Shown piece by piece: positions 38,469 through 45,522 of a DNA stretch of 64,000 nt. The position numbers and the translations under genes are program-made. Numbering within the stretch: the first letter of the stretch is position 1; each line of letters starts with the position of its first letter. Under the pieces are notes generated by a model that was given only the letters and a program-made list of their open reading frames with translations, was not told the origin of the DNA and ran no database searches. The stretch lies in the NCBI RefSeq assembly GCF_001905885.1, contig NZ_LIYH01000002.1:113418-177417 (forward strand), in the 5' to 3' direction. The DNA comes from Streptomyces sp. CB03234 (GTDB lineage Bacteria > Actinomycetota > Actinomycetes > Streptomycetales > Streptomycetaceae).

Positions 38469-38738
38469 ATGGACATCCTCAGCTGGATCATCCTGGGGCT
38501 GCTGGCCGGCGTCATCGCCAAGGTGCTCCTTCCGGGCCGTGACCCCGGCGGCCTGATCGGCACGACGCTCATCGGCATCGCGGGCGCCTTCGTCGGCGGC
38601 TGGATATCGGCACGCTTCCTGGACCGGCCCATCAGCAACCAGTTCTACGACGGCCCCACCTGGCTCGCGGCAATCGGCGGCTCGCTCGTGCTGCTGGTCG
38701 CCTACCGCATCCTGTTCGGCCACTCCCGATCCCGCTGA
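38469..38738 (+). CDS. GlsB/YeaQ/YmgE-family stress-response membrane protein
   Basis: 89 residues with three hydrophobic spans and the Transglycosylase-associated family pattern: ILSWIILGLLAGVIAKVLLPG at the N-terminus, GLIGTTLIGIAGAFVGGWI in the middle and WLAAIGGSLVLLVAYRILFG at the end. Homologs anchor or interact with stress proteins at the membrane; the enzymatic name is historical and should not be taken literally. ATG start after GGCAGG. Ends ten bases before the convergent alkB stop. Confidence 0.9.
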   Translation: MDILSWIILGLLAGVIAKVLLPGRDPGGLIGTTLIGIAGAFVGGWISARFLDRPISNQFYDGPTWLAAIGGSLVLLVAYRILFGHSRSR

Positions 38739-38748
38739 ACGCCGGGGC

Positions 38749-39441
38749 TCAGCCCGTGAGCCCCGTCTCCCGCAGCGTGATGTTCAACCGGCCCGAGGCC
38801 ATCCCCACCGTCGGATCGGCCGTCCCCGGACGGACCTTCGGCACGCCGTGGTACGCGAAGCGCGACGCGCCGCCGAAGACGAACAGGTCGCCCGACACCA
38901 GCTCCACGTCCGTGTACGGACGGCCCCGCGTCACGGTGTTCCCGAACCGGAAGACGCAGCTGTCCCCGATGCTCAACGACACCACCGGGGCACCGGACCG
39001 CTCCTCCTTGTCCTGGTGCATGCCCATCCGCGCACCGGCCTCGTAGAAGTTGATCAGCGCTGTGTCCGGCGCGTAAGCCCCGTCGTAACCGTCCCCGTCG
39101 TAACCGTCCCCGTCCCCGTCCCCGTACGCCGCCACCAGCGCCGCCCGCCCCAGGTCGGCCAGCCGGCCGGGGAAAGGGGCCACAGGGGCGCCGTTCACGT
39201 CATCGGCCGTCCGCGAGTACCGGTACGGCCGCCAGTGCCAGCCGAGGCACACCGTCCGCACCGACATCACCCCGCCGCCCGGCAGCACCGTGTGCCGCAT
39301 CGGCACCGGCCCCCGCGCCCACTCCCGGCACGCCTCGACCAACTCCCGCTGCCGCTCCAACGACAGCCACCCCGGCACATGCACCGCGCCGGGCGCGACC
39401 TCCGCCCGCTCACGCCGCACCGGAAAGAGCCCGTCCGTCAC
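38749..39441 (-). CDS. alkB: AlkB-type 2-oxoglutarate/Fe(II) DNA dioxygenase
   Basis: 230 residues. Oxidatively removes methyl lesions such as 1-methyladenine and 3-methylcytosine from DNA. Iron ligands His142 and Asp144 (MGMHQDKEE) and His198 (RFAYHGV), and the 2-oxoglutarate-binding Arg in GRLNITLRET (218-224) are all visible. INFYEAGARMG matches the family's N-x-Y motif. Residues 107-121 are an Asp-Gly-Tyr repeat insert (GDGDGDGYDGDGYDG) produced by a DNA tandem repeat. The GTG start overlaps the ogt stop (GTGA), so the two alkylation-repair enzymes are made together. Confidence 0.93.
   Translation of the reverse strand: MTDGLFPVRRERAEVAPGAVHVPGWLSLERQRELVEACREWARGPVPMRHTVLPGGGVMSVRTVCLGWHWRPYRYSRTADDVNGAPVAPFPGRLADLGRAALVAAYGDGDGDGYDGDGYDGAYAPDTALINFYEAGARMGMHQDKEERSGAPVVSLSIGDSCVFRFGNTVTRGRPYTDVELVSGDLFVFGGASRFAYHGVPKVRPGTADPTVGMASGRLNITLRETGLTG
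39080..39126. repeat. In-frame tandem repeat inside alkB
   Basis: Two exact copies of a 15-bp unit (CCGTCGTAACCGTCC at 39080-39094 and 39095-39109) followed by 6-bp CCGTCC units (39110-39121) and a partial unit. All unit lengths are multiples of three, so length change would keep the frame and alter only the Asp-Gly-Tyr loop of AlkB. Confidence 0.85.
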
Positions 39442-39947
39442 CGTACGAGCGCGCCTTCCAGCCCCAGCAACCGCTCCTTGCGCTCCAGCCCGCCCGCGTA
39501 CCCCCGCAGCGCCCCGTCCGCCCCGATCACCCGATGACAGGGCCGCACCACCAGCAGCGGGTTGCGCCCGATCGCGGTCCCCACCGCCCGTACCCCGGCA
39601 CCGGGCGCACCGACCCGCGCGGCGATCTCCCCGTACGTCACGGTCGTGCCGTACGGGATGTCCTCCAGCGCCCGCCACACACGCCGCTGGAAGTCCGTGC
39701 CGGCGCCGGTGCGCGCAAGCTCGAAACGGGTGAGCTCGCCCGCGAAGTACGCCCGCAGCTGCGCCGCGATGCCCTCGAACGCCTCGGGGCGGTGCCGCCA
39801 CCCGTCCTGGACGACCGCCGCGCCCTTCTGTCCCGGCAGGGAGAGCGAGGCGAGCGCGGTCGGGCCGCCGTGCCCCGTGGCGGCGGACTCCTCGCCGACC
39901 AGCAGCATCTCGCCCAGCGGGCCGTCGACGTACGCGTACACCGTCAT
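39438..39947 (-). CDS. ogt: Methylated-DNA--protein-cysteine methyltransferase
   Basis: 169 residues. Suicide repair protein that takes O6-methyl (alkyl) groups from guanine onto Cys137 in the PCHRVIG motif. The N-terminal ribonuclease-like region is followed by the DNA-binding helix-turn-helix: FQRRVWRALEDIPYGTTVTYGEIAARVG and RAVGTAIGRNPLLVV (Arg finger and binding-channel residues). The ATG was chosen at the domain start (MTVYAYVDGPLGEMLLV). The stop overlaps alkB. Confidence 0.94.
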   Translation of the reverse strand: MTVYAYVDGPLGEMLLVGEESAATGHGGPTALASLSLPGQKGAAVVQDGWRHRPEAFEGIAAQLRAYFAGELTRFELARTGAGTDFQRRVWRALEDIPYGTTVTYGEIAARVGAPGAGVRAVGTAIGRNPLLVVRPCHRVIGADGALRGYAGGLERKERLLGLEGALVR

Positions 39948-40083
39948 GATCCGTTCCCTTCCTCGCGTCCCCACCAGTCTGTGTCGGCACCCACCCCACA
40001 GGCTGGCGGATTTCGGACACGAGGCTCCTCGACGGGTTCGACAGCCCTCGACGGTCCTCGACGGCCCACGACCGTCCAACGGC

Positions 40084-40572
40084 CTACCGGTAGTTCACGA
40101 ACTGGAGCGCGAAGTCGAAGTCCTGCCCCTTCAGCAGCGCGATCACGGCCTGGAGGTCGTCACGGCTCTTGGAGCTGACCCGCAGCTCGTCGCCCTGCAC
40201 CTGCGCCTTGACGCCCTTCGGGCCCTGGTCGCGGATGATCTTCGCCACCTTCTTGGCGTTCTCCTGGGAGATGCCCTCCTCGATGGAGGCGAAGATCTTG
40301 TACTCCTTGCCGGACAGCTGCGGCTCACCGGCGTCCAGCGCCTTCAGCGAGATGCCGCGGTTGATCAGCTTGGACTTGAACACATCGAGGATGGCCTTGG
40401 CCCGGTCCTCGGAGTTCGCCTGCATCAGGATCTTCTCGCCGGACCAGGCGATGGAGGCCCCGACGTTCTTGAAGTCGTAGCGCTGCGAGATCTCCTTCGC
40501 CGCCTGGTTGAGGGCGTTGTCGACCTCCTGCCGCTCGACCTTCGAGACGATGTCGAAACTGGAGTCGGCCAT
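40084..40572 (-). CDS. YajQ family cyclic-di-GMP/nucleotide-binding protein
   Basis: 162 residues, full length for the family. Starts [24 protein letters not shown], with [11 protein letters not shown] and the ending [16 protein letters not shown], all hallmark YajQ strings. Homologs bind nucleic acids or cyclic-di-GMP and act in translation or regulation; the exact job in actinomycetes is not settled. AAGGAG lies 9 bases before the ATG. Monocistronic, upstream of and diverging from tRNA-Tyr. Confidence 0.94.
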   Translation of the reverse strand: MADSSFDIVSKVERQEVDNALNQAAKEISQRYDFKNVGASIAWSGEKILMQANSEDRAKAILDVFKSKLINRGISLKALDAGEPQLSGKEYKIFASIEEGISQENAKKVAKIIRDQGPKGVKAQVQGDELRVSSKSRDDLQAVIALLKGQDFDFALQFVNYR

Positions 40573-40776
40573 GTCCTGTGGCTCCTTGGGTCGCGTACGT
40601 AGAGGTTGCCTAGAGGTACGGCCCAGCTCCCCGGACCGCCATCGCAAAGCCTAGCCATCCCGCCCACCACGAGCGCTGATCAATCCGGTGGCGAACCACC
40701 CCCGGACATCAGGTATCGTTTACGTCGTTGCCGGGGAGCACCGCCGAAAAGCGGTCACCCCACGGCGACATCCCAT

Positions 40777-40858
40777 GGCGGTGTGCCCGAGTGGCCAATG
40801 GGAGCGGACTGTAAATCCGTCGGCTTAGCCTACCCAGGTTCGAATCCTGGCGCCGCCA
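40777..40858 (+). tRNA. tRNA-Tyr (anticodon GUA)
   Basis: Class II tRNA of 82 nt with a long variable arm. The acceptor GGCGGTG pairs with CGCCGCC (one G-U) and the discriminator is A. Anticodon loop CTGTAAA gives GTA. The T-loop is GTTCGAATC. CCA is not encoded. A terminator hairpin follows at 40866. A tRNA-Tyr gene is the known attB of the Streptomyces element SLP1; nothing is inserted here. Confidence 0.97.
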
Positions 40859-40865
40859 CGTGATG

Positions 40866-40905
40866 AATGGCCCCTGATCTGCGGAAACGCGGACCAGGGG
40901 CCATT
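40866..40905. terminator. Terminator between tRNA-Tyr and a convergent gene
   Basis: AATGGCCCCTG (40866-40876) pairs with CAGGGGCCATT (40895-40905), with inner pairing TCTGC/GCGGA. On the plus strand the stem runs into TT. It serves tRNA-Tyr and the GyrI-like gene on the other strand. Confidence 0.8.
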
Positions 40906-40927
40906 TGCGCGCAAGAGGCCGGGACGG

Positions 40928-41446
40928 TCAGTCGGAGAGGCGGATCGCCAGCTCCGTCTCCCACCGCGACGGGTCCGGCTCCACGCGCGGATCCGTGCGG
41001 TACGCCTCGATGCGGCAGCCCCACCGCTCGACGCCGTCCACCTCCCGCATGTCCCACTCCAGGCCCCGCTCGTCCGCCCACTCCCGCAGCGCGGCGGCCG
41101 CCGCCAACAGCCGCTCGGGGTGGCCGACATGCGTGAGCGTCGCGTAGCGGCCGGCCGGCAGCAGCGCCACGCCGATGTCGCCCTCCGGCTCAGGGGGCGG
41201 CGAGGCGACCGGAACGCCCGCCTCCACCTCCGACTCGCCCGCCATGGCCACGGTGTTGAAGCGGAAGAACGGCGCGTCCGCGACCTCGATACCCCGCGCC
41301 GCCAGCCACCCCACCACCTCCGGCAGCCGGTCGGCGATCTCGGCGAAACCGTCCCACGTCACCGAGCGCCGCATGAAGACGTACGGCTGCTCGGCCCGCT
41401 CCACCACGACCGGTTCGGGGAAGGGCGACGCGGAGGGCGGCATCAC
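40928..41446 (-). CDS. GyrI-like small-molecule-binding domain protein
   Basis: 172 residues with the SHS2-duplicated GyrI-like/AraC effector-binding fold: PYVFMRRSVTWDGFAEIADRLPEVVGWLAARG, FFRFNTV, EAGVPV, LLPAGRYATLTHVGHPERL and WGCRIEAYRTDP. It stands alone, without a DNA-binding domain, so it may bind a drug or metabolite or hydrolyse it as some stand-alone members do. The ATG overlaps the stop of the upstream SDR gene by four bases, so the two act in one transcript. Confidence 0.88.
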   Translation of the reverse strand: MMPPSASPFPEPVVVERAEQPYVFMRRSVTWDGFAEIADRLPEVVGWLAARGIEVADAPFFRFNTVAMAGESEVEAGVPVASPPPEPEGDIGVALLPAGRYATLTHVGHPERLLAAAAALREWADERGLEWDMREVDGVERWGCRIEAYRTDPRVEPDPSRWETELAIRLSD

Positions 41447-42099
41447 TCGCCCGCCACGGCCTTCACCGCGACCGCCACCGGTACGGAGCCGCTGACCAGC
41501 TCCAGCGTCAGCCCCGCCGTCGCCGGCGTCTCCACCAGCTCCGCCAGCACCGCCGCCACGTCGTCGCGCGGCACCGGCCCGCGCCCGGTCGACGCCTCCA
41601 GCCGTACGAGGCCGGTGCCGGCGTCGTTCGTCAGCATGCCGGGCTTGAGGATCGTCCAGTCCAGCCCGCGCTTGGCCCGTACGTAGTCGTCCGCCGCGCC
41701 CTTCGCCCGTAGGTACGCGTCGAAGACCTCGTCCCCCGGGCGGTCCGGGTCGGCGCCCATCGACGACACGACGAGGTAGCGCCGTACGCCCGCCCGCTCC
41801 GCCGCGTCCGCGCAGAGAACCGCCGCGCCCCGGTCCACGGTGGCCTTCCGTTCGGCGCCGCTGCCCGGGCCGGCGCCCGCCGCGAAGACCACCACGTCCG
41901 CTCCCGTCAGCGCGGCCGCGACCATCTCCACCGTGGCCGACTCCAGGTCCATCACGACCGGTTCGGCCCCCGCCTCGCGCAGGGCCTCCGCCTGTTCCGG
42001 GTTCCGGATGATGCCCGCGGCCTCGTGCCCGCCCGCCGAGAGCAGCCGCTCCAGCCGCAGGGCGATCCGACCGTGTCCTCCAGCGATGACAATGCGCAT
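41443..42099 (-). CDS. NAD(P)-binding atypical SDR (NmrA/SDR_a5-like)
   Basis: 218 residues with an N-terminal Rossmann fold: MRIVIAGGHGRIALRLERLLSAGGHEAAGIIR (GGxGxI variant), VMDLESA, ADVVVFAAGAGPGS, RYLVVSSMGAD and DWTILKPGMLTND. The active-site Tyr-x3-Lys is read as Y-L-R-A-K (DAYLRAKGAAD). The same layout is found in proteins that sense or reduce quinones or NADP. ATG start. Overlaps the GyrI-like gene; the pair may form a small detoxification unit. Substrate unknown. Confidence 0.88.
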   Translation of the reverse strand: MRIVIAGGHGRIALRLERLLSAGGHEAAGIIRNPEQAEALREAGAEPVVMDLESATVEMVAAALTGADVVVFAAGAGPGSGAERKATVDRGAAVLCADAAERAGVRRYLVVSSMGADPDRPGDEVFDAYLRAKGAADDYVRAKRGLDWTILKPGMLTNDAGTGLVRLEASTGRGPVPRDDVAAVLAELVETPATAGLTLELVSGSVPVAVAVKAVAGE

Positions 42100-42144
42100 G
42101 CTCTCGACCGTACGACGTCGCAGCGGAAAGCGCTCAGGATCCGG

Positions 42145-43377
42145 TCACGGACGGGCGTCCGGCCGCCCCTGGCGCGGCAGTTCGAGCGCCGCCGCCGAGT
42201 CGCAGTACTCCCGCACCGCGCTCGTCCGCGCCACCACCCGACCGCGGTGCACCACGATTCTGCTGTACGCCAGTGACAACACGCCCGACAGCCGCTCCCC
42301 CCGCACCGCCAGCAGCTCCGCCGGGAACCCCGCCTCCACCCGCACGGCCGGCAGCCCCATCGCCTCCCGCGCAGCCCCGCTCACCGCCCCGTACGCCTCC
42401 GTCGGCCGCAGCCCGCCCTGCGAGGCCAGCAGGTACGCCGCCTCCAGCGGATCAGCCCGGCCCACCGGATTGGCCACGTCCCGCAGCGCACCGCTCCCGG
42501 CCGCCACCCGCACCCCCGCCGCCCGCAGCAGCCTCACGGGCGCGACGCCCCGTACCTCCGTACCGCCACAGCCCCCCTGCGGCAAACACACGACCGTCAC
42601 ACCGGCCGCCGCGAGCTGGTCGGCCGCGCGCCCCACCAGGTCCCCGGGGAGCCGCCCCAGCGCCCCACAGGGCCCGATGGTGACCCCCGGCCGCAGCCCG
42701 CCCGCCATGGCGGCCAGCCGCCCGAGCCGCGCCGAGTCGTCGCCGTCCGTGTGCAGGTCAACCGGGCAGCCGTGCTCGGCCGCCACCTCCAGCACCGCCT
42801 CGGTGTACCCGGCCGGGTCCGGATCCAGGTCCGGGCACCCGCCCACCACACCGGCGCCCATCTTCACCGCGTCGCGCAGCATCGCGAGCCCGTCCGCCCC
42901 CGCCACGCCGGTCAGCAGCCGCGGCACGGCCACCGCCGTCAGATCGGCCAGCCCGCGCAGCGAGCGCCGCGCCTGGAGGACCGCCTCCAGGGGGCCGAGC
43001 CCCTGGACGTCGTCGATGCGTACGTGGGCGCGCAGCGCGGTCGCGCCGTGCCCCAGCTGGAGCAGGGCGGCCTCGGTGGCGCGGCGCTGGACGTCCTCGG
43101 TGGCGTACGAGACGGGGCCGGGGCAGTCGGCGCTGAGCGCGGTGTCGGCGTGGCCGTGCGGTTCGGCGGGGGCGGGCAGCAGCAGGTAGCCGGCGAGGTC
43201 GACACGGGCGCCGTGGGTGGGCAGGCTGCCCGCGGTGCCCACCGCTTCGATGCGCCCGCCGCTGAGCCGTACGTCGACGGTCCGGCCGTCGGTGAGGCGG
43301 GCGCCGCACAGCAGCAGCGCGGTGGTGTCGGCGGTGGCGCCCTCGGGCGGCTGCGGTTGCTGGCTGTCGGAGGACAT
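42145..43377 (-). CDS. Amidohydrolase-superfamily protein lacking several active-site residues
   Basis: 410 residues resembling cytosine/creatinine-deaminase-type amidohydrolases: an N-terminal composite beta-domain (LLLCGARLTDGRTVDVRLSGGRIEAVG), then EPHGHADTA with the metal pair His74/His76, and DLHTDGDD with His209. Expected catalytic Glu (H-x-D-E) is Gly212, the second active-site His (usually S/G-H-C) is Pro236 in GPCGALG, and the metal-binding Asp of G-S-D-N-x-R-D is Gly296. The fold is intact and codon use is normal, so it is an expressed protein that probably cannot deaminate by the usual route. ATG start. Confidence 0.88.
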   Translation of the reverse strand: MSSDSQQPQPPEGATADTTALLLCGARLTDGRTVDVRLSGGRIEAVGTAGSLPTHGARVDLAGYLLLPAPAEPHGHADTALSADCPGPVSYATEDVQRRATEAALLQLGHGATALRAHVRIDDVQGLGPLEAVLQARRSLRGLADLTAVAVPRLLTGVAGADGLAMLRDAVKMGAGVVGGCPDLDPDPAGYTEAVLEVAAEHGCPVDLHTDGDDSARLGRLAAMAGGLRPGVTIGPCGALGRLPGDLVGRAADQLAAAGVTVVCLPQGGCGGTEVRGVAPVRLLRAAGVRVAAGSGALRDVANPVGRADPLEAAYLLASQGGLRPTEAYGAVSGAAREAMGLPAVRVEAGFPAELLAVRGERLSGVLSLAYSRIVVHRGRVVARTSAVREYCDSAAALELPRQGRPDARP

Positions 43378-43676
43378 CGGGCTCCTGGCGGGCTCGGTGG
43401 CTCGGTGGCTCGGTCGGTGGCTTGAGTGGACGTACGGGCACGATCACGCAGCGTGAGCCGAGCCTAGGGGCCGTCCGACTGGGCATCGAGGAGGAGCGGA
43501 ATAGTCGTACTGGCGTGGGGCACGAGTGGCGTACGGGGCAGGAAGAGACGGGCGTCGGCGGAGCGGGCCGTGAGCCTCCTGTGAGCGGGGGTGGGCGCCC
43601 CGGGGAGCGGGCGGGATGGCCGCCGGGAATCGGATTTGGGCGAACGGCGGCCGACCGTGTAATGTCTTCATCGCTC
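43378..43676. other. Intergenic region upstream of the tRNA-Thr/tRNA-Met pair
   Basis: About 300 bases between the divergent amidohydrolase start and tRNA-Thr. The first 45 bases contain short GGCTCGGTGGCTCGGTGG-type repeats. The rest shows no gene. The tRNA promoter should lie near 43630-43670 (GTGTAATGTCTTC is the only AT-rich patch). Confidence 0.5.
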
Positions 43677-43749
43677 GCCCCAATAGCTCAGTCGGCAGAG
43701 CGTCTCCATGGTAAGGAGAAGGTCTACGGTTCGATTCCGTATTGGGGCT
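43677..43749 (+). tRNA. tRNA-Thr (anticodon GGU)
   Basis: 73 nt. Acceptor GCCCCAA pairs with TTGGGGC, discriminator T. Anticodon stem TCTCC/GGAGA with loop ATGGTAA, giving GGT. T-arm GTTCGATTC. No encoded CCA. First of a tRNA-Thr/tRNA-Met/rpmG group conserved in actinobacteria. Confidence 0.97.
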
Positions 43750-43761
43750 CTGGTGCGGTAG

Positions 43762-43781
43762 CCCTCACCTTCGGGTGAGGG
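43762..43781 (+). other. UUCG-tetraloop hairpin between the two tRNAs
   Basis: CCCTCACC-TTCG-GGTGAGGG, an 8-bp perfect stem with the very stable UUCG loop, in the 44-base spacer between tRNA-Thr and tRNA-Met. It probably guides processing of the joint precursor or pauses polymerase; no T-tract follows. Confidence 0.6.
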
Positions 43782-43793
43782 ACTCCGTATCAA

Positions 43794-43866
43794 AGCGGTG
43801 TAGCTCAGTCGGTAGAGCAAGCGGCTCATAATCGCTGTGTCACCGGTTCAAGTCCGGTCACCGCTA
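43794..43866 (+). tRNA. tRNA-Met (anticodon CAU)
   Basis: 73 nt. Acceptor AGCGGTG pairs with CACCGCT, discriminator A. Anticodon stem AGCGG/TCGCT, loop CTCATAA, giving CAT. The paired first base (A-T) marks it as an elongator type, not the initiator. A CAU tRNA could in principle be the lysidine-modified Ile form, but its position next to rpmG fits elongator Met. Confidence 0.94.
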
Positions 43867-43871
43867 CACAC

Positions 43872-43909
43872 AGTAGCCGATTGTGGGGTCGGTCCTTCGA
43901 TCGGCTACT
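43872..43909 (+). promoter_or_regulatory. Inverted repeat between tRNA-Met and rpmG
   Basis: AGTAGCCGAT (43872-43881) and ATCGGCTACT (43900-43909) are perfect 10-bp arms around an 18-base loop. The right arm contains TACTCT, a good -10 hexamer, with TTGTGG 19 bases before it. The element may be a tRNA terminator and the rpmG promoter/operator at once. Confidence 0.5.
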
Positions 43910-43954
43910 CTTTCATGCGTTCATCCGTCCAACGTCCGTCCAAGGAGCACTCAC

Positions 43955-44119
43955 GTGGCTGCCACCGACGTCCGCCCGAAGATCACGCTGGCCTGCGTGG
44001 AGTGCAAGGAGCGGAACTACATCACCAAGAAGAACCGGCGTAACAACCCGGACCGTCTTGAGATGAAGAAGCACTGCCCGCGCTGCAACGCGCACACCGC
44101 GCACCGCGAAACGCGCTGA
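43955..44119 (+). CDS. rpmG: 50S ribosomal protein L33
   Basis: 54 residues. Zinc-binding (C+) form with CVEC and CPRC pairs: residues [18 protein letters not shown] and [17 protein letters not shown]. Sits on the large subunit near the E site. GTG start with AAGGAG 8 bases upstream, downstream of the tRNA pair. Streptomycetes also keep a zinc-free L33 copy under zinc control elsewhere; this one is the housekeeping zinc form by motif. A terminator follows. Confidence 0.96.
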   Translation: MAATDVRPKITLACVECKERNYITKKNRRNNPDRLEMKKHCPRCNAHTAHRETR

Positions 44120-44130
44120 ATCAGGCTCGT

Positions 44131-44166
44131 ACACGAGGCCGTCCCCGTCAGGGGGCGGCCTCGTGT
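44131..44166 (+). terminator. Terminator after rpmG
   Basis: ACACGAGGCCG (44131-44141) pairs with CGGCCTCGTGT (44156-44166), with inner CCCC/GGGG pairing, followed by CGTTTGTT. A strong intrinsic terminator separating rpmG from the dehydratase genes. Confidence 0.85.
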
Positions 44167-44203
44167 CGTTTGTTCGAAGACACACCCAGGAGGTAGCGAG
44201 TCC

Positions 44204-44659
44204 ATGGCGCTCGATCAGTCCTTCGTGGGGCGGACGTATCCGCCCACCGCGCCGTACGAGGTCGGCCGTGAAAAGATCCGCGAATTCGCCGAGGCGATCC
44301 GGGACACGAATCCGGTGTACACCGATACGGAGGCCGCCAAGGCGCTCGGTCACCCGGATGTGATCGCGCCGCCGACCTTTGTGTTCGCCATCACGTTCAA
44401 GGCGGCGAGGCAGGTGATCGCGGACCCGCAGCTGGGCCTGGACTACAGCCGTGTGGTGCACGGCGACCAGAAATTCGCGTACAGCCGCCCCGTACGGGCG
44501 GGGGACCGGCTGACGGTCACCTCGACCATCGAGGCGATCAAATCGCTCGCCGGGAACGACATTCTCGACGTCCGCGGCGAGGTCCACGACGAGGCCGGTG
44601 AGCACGTGGTGACGGCGTGGACGAAGCTCGTGGCCCGTGCGGTGGCAGAGGAGGCGTGA
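44204..44659 (+). CDS. MaoC-fold protein, HadA-type (UPF0336) subunit
   Basis: 151 residues, single hot-dog domain with the FAS1_DH_region/MaoC N-terminal pattern: VGREKIREFAEAIRDTNPVYTD, HPDVIAPPTFVFAITF, HGDQKFAYSRPVRAGDRL. The catalytic D-x4-H pair is absent from the NPVYTD loop, as in the structural subunit HadA of mycobacterial (3R)-hydroxyacyl-ACP dehydratase. It should heterodimerise with the next gene product. The order rpmG-hadA-hadB is kept from mycobacteria. In a streptomycete, which lacks mycolic acids, the substrate is uncertain. Confidence 0.9.
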   Translation: MALDQSFVGRTYPPTAPYEVGREKIREFAEAIRDTNPVYTDTEAAKALGHPDVIAPPTFVFAITFKAARQVIADPQLGLDYSRVVHGDQKFAYSRPVRAGDRLTVTSTIEAIKSLAGNDILDVRGEVHDEAGEHVVTAWTKLVARAVAEEA

Positions 44660-44663
44660 GGCG

Positions 44664-45092
44664 ATGACCGCGAAGATCGCATTCGACGAGGTCGAGGTCG
44701 GCACCGAGCTGCCGGCACAGAGTTTTCCCGTGACGCGCGCCACGCTGGTGCAGTACGCGGGCGCCTCGGGGGACTTCAACCCGATCCACTGGAACGAGAA
44801 GTTCGCCAAGGATGTCGGGCTGCCCGACGTCATCGCGCACGGCATGTTCACCATGGCCGAGGCCATCCGTGTGGTGACCGACTGGGCGGGCGACCCCGGT
44901 GCGGTGGTCGAGTACGGCGTGCGGTTCACCAAGCCGGTCGTCGTGCCGAACGACGAGACGGGCGCGCTGATCGAGGTCAGCGGCAAGGTCGCCGCGAAGC
45001 TGGACGACAACCGGGTGCGGGTGGACCTGACCGCCATGAGCGCGGGGCAGAAGGTCCTGGGCATGTCCCGCGCGGTGGTGCAGCTGGCCTGA
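44664..45092 (+). CDS. MaoC-fold protein, HadB-type catalytic subunit
   Basis: 142 residues. The hydratase-2 motif is intact: YAGASGDFNPIHWNEKFAKDVGLPDVIAHGMF, with the Asp and His of the catalytic dyad in GDFNPIH. It adds or removes water at (3R)-hydroxyacyl thioesters together with the HadA-type partner encoded 4 bases upstream. ATG start with GAGGCGTGAGG before it. What the pair acts on in this organism is not shown by the sequence. Confidence 0.92.
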   Translation: MTAKIAFDEVEVGTELPAQSFPVTRATLVQYAGASGDFNPIHWNEKFAKDVGLPDVIAHGMFTMAEAIRVVTDWAGDPGAVVEYGVRFTKPVVVPNDETGALIEVSGKVAAKLDDNRVRVDLTAMSAGQKVLGMSRAVVQLA

Positions 45093-45522
45093 CCCGCCAC
45101 CTGACGGCCGGGCCGCGGGTGTCCTCCCGTACGCGGTGGCTCCAGGGCCCCGCCGCTCCAGGGGCCGGCGGTGGTGGCTCCGGGGCCCGGCCGCTGCGGG
45201 GCCCGGTCGCTGGGGCGGTGCAGGGCGGCGCTCGGGGCAGCGGCTGACTTCGTGCCCGGTACGCCCGTGCGTGATGTTCGCCACCTGGCCGCCGTCGCTG
45301 AGCGCACCGCCGGTGGCGCGGTGCGGCTCGGCCGCCTGCCGGGGGGTGGGGGCGTGGCCCCTCCGGGCTCACCTCCTCGAGGCCGGCGGCCCTGGGTTAC
45401 GTCGGTAGGGAGCCCGCCCGGAGCCGCCAACCTCTGCGGGGGCGACCCTGCACGGCCCCGCCCCGGCCGTCGTTCGTCGGACGCCACCTTTCGCTCCTGA
45501 GCCGCCCCGTAGTCTTGGGCGC
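45093..45522. other. 430-bp intergenic region before murB
   Basis: Very G/C-rich, with imperfect repeats of GCTCCAGGGGCC and GGGGCCCGG between 45130 and 45220. No frame with proper codon bias or ribosome site is seen. The murB promoter must lie near 45480-45515 (CGTAGTCTTGGGCGC, with TAGTCT as a -10 candidate about 7 bases before the GTG, which would make murB leaderless). Confidence 0.5.

Noticed and set aside
43422..43778. A frame running through tRNA-Thr
   Set aside because: Overlaps a certain tRNA and has no homology-like features.
45136..45408. A 90-codon plus-strand frame in the murB upstream gap
   Set aside because: No ribosome site, Gly/Arg/Pro-rich, poor codon bias; considered non-coding.
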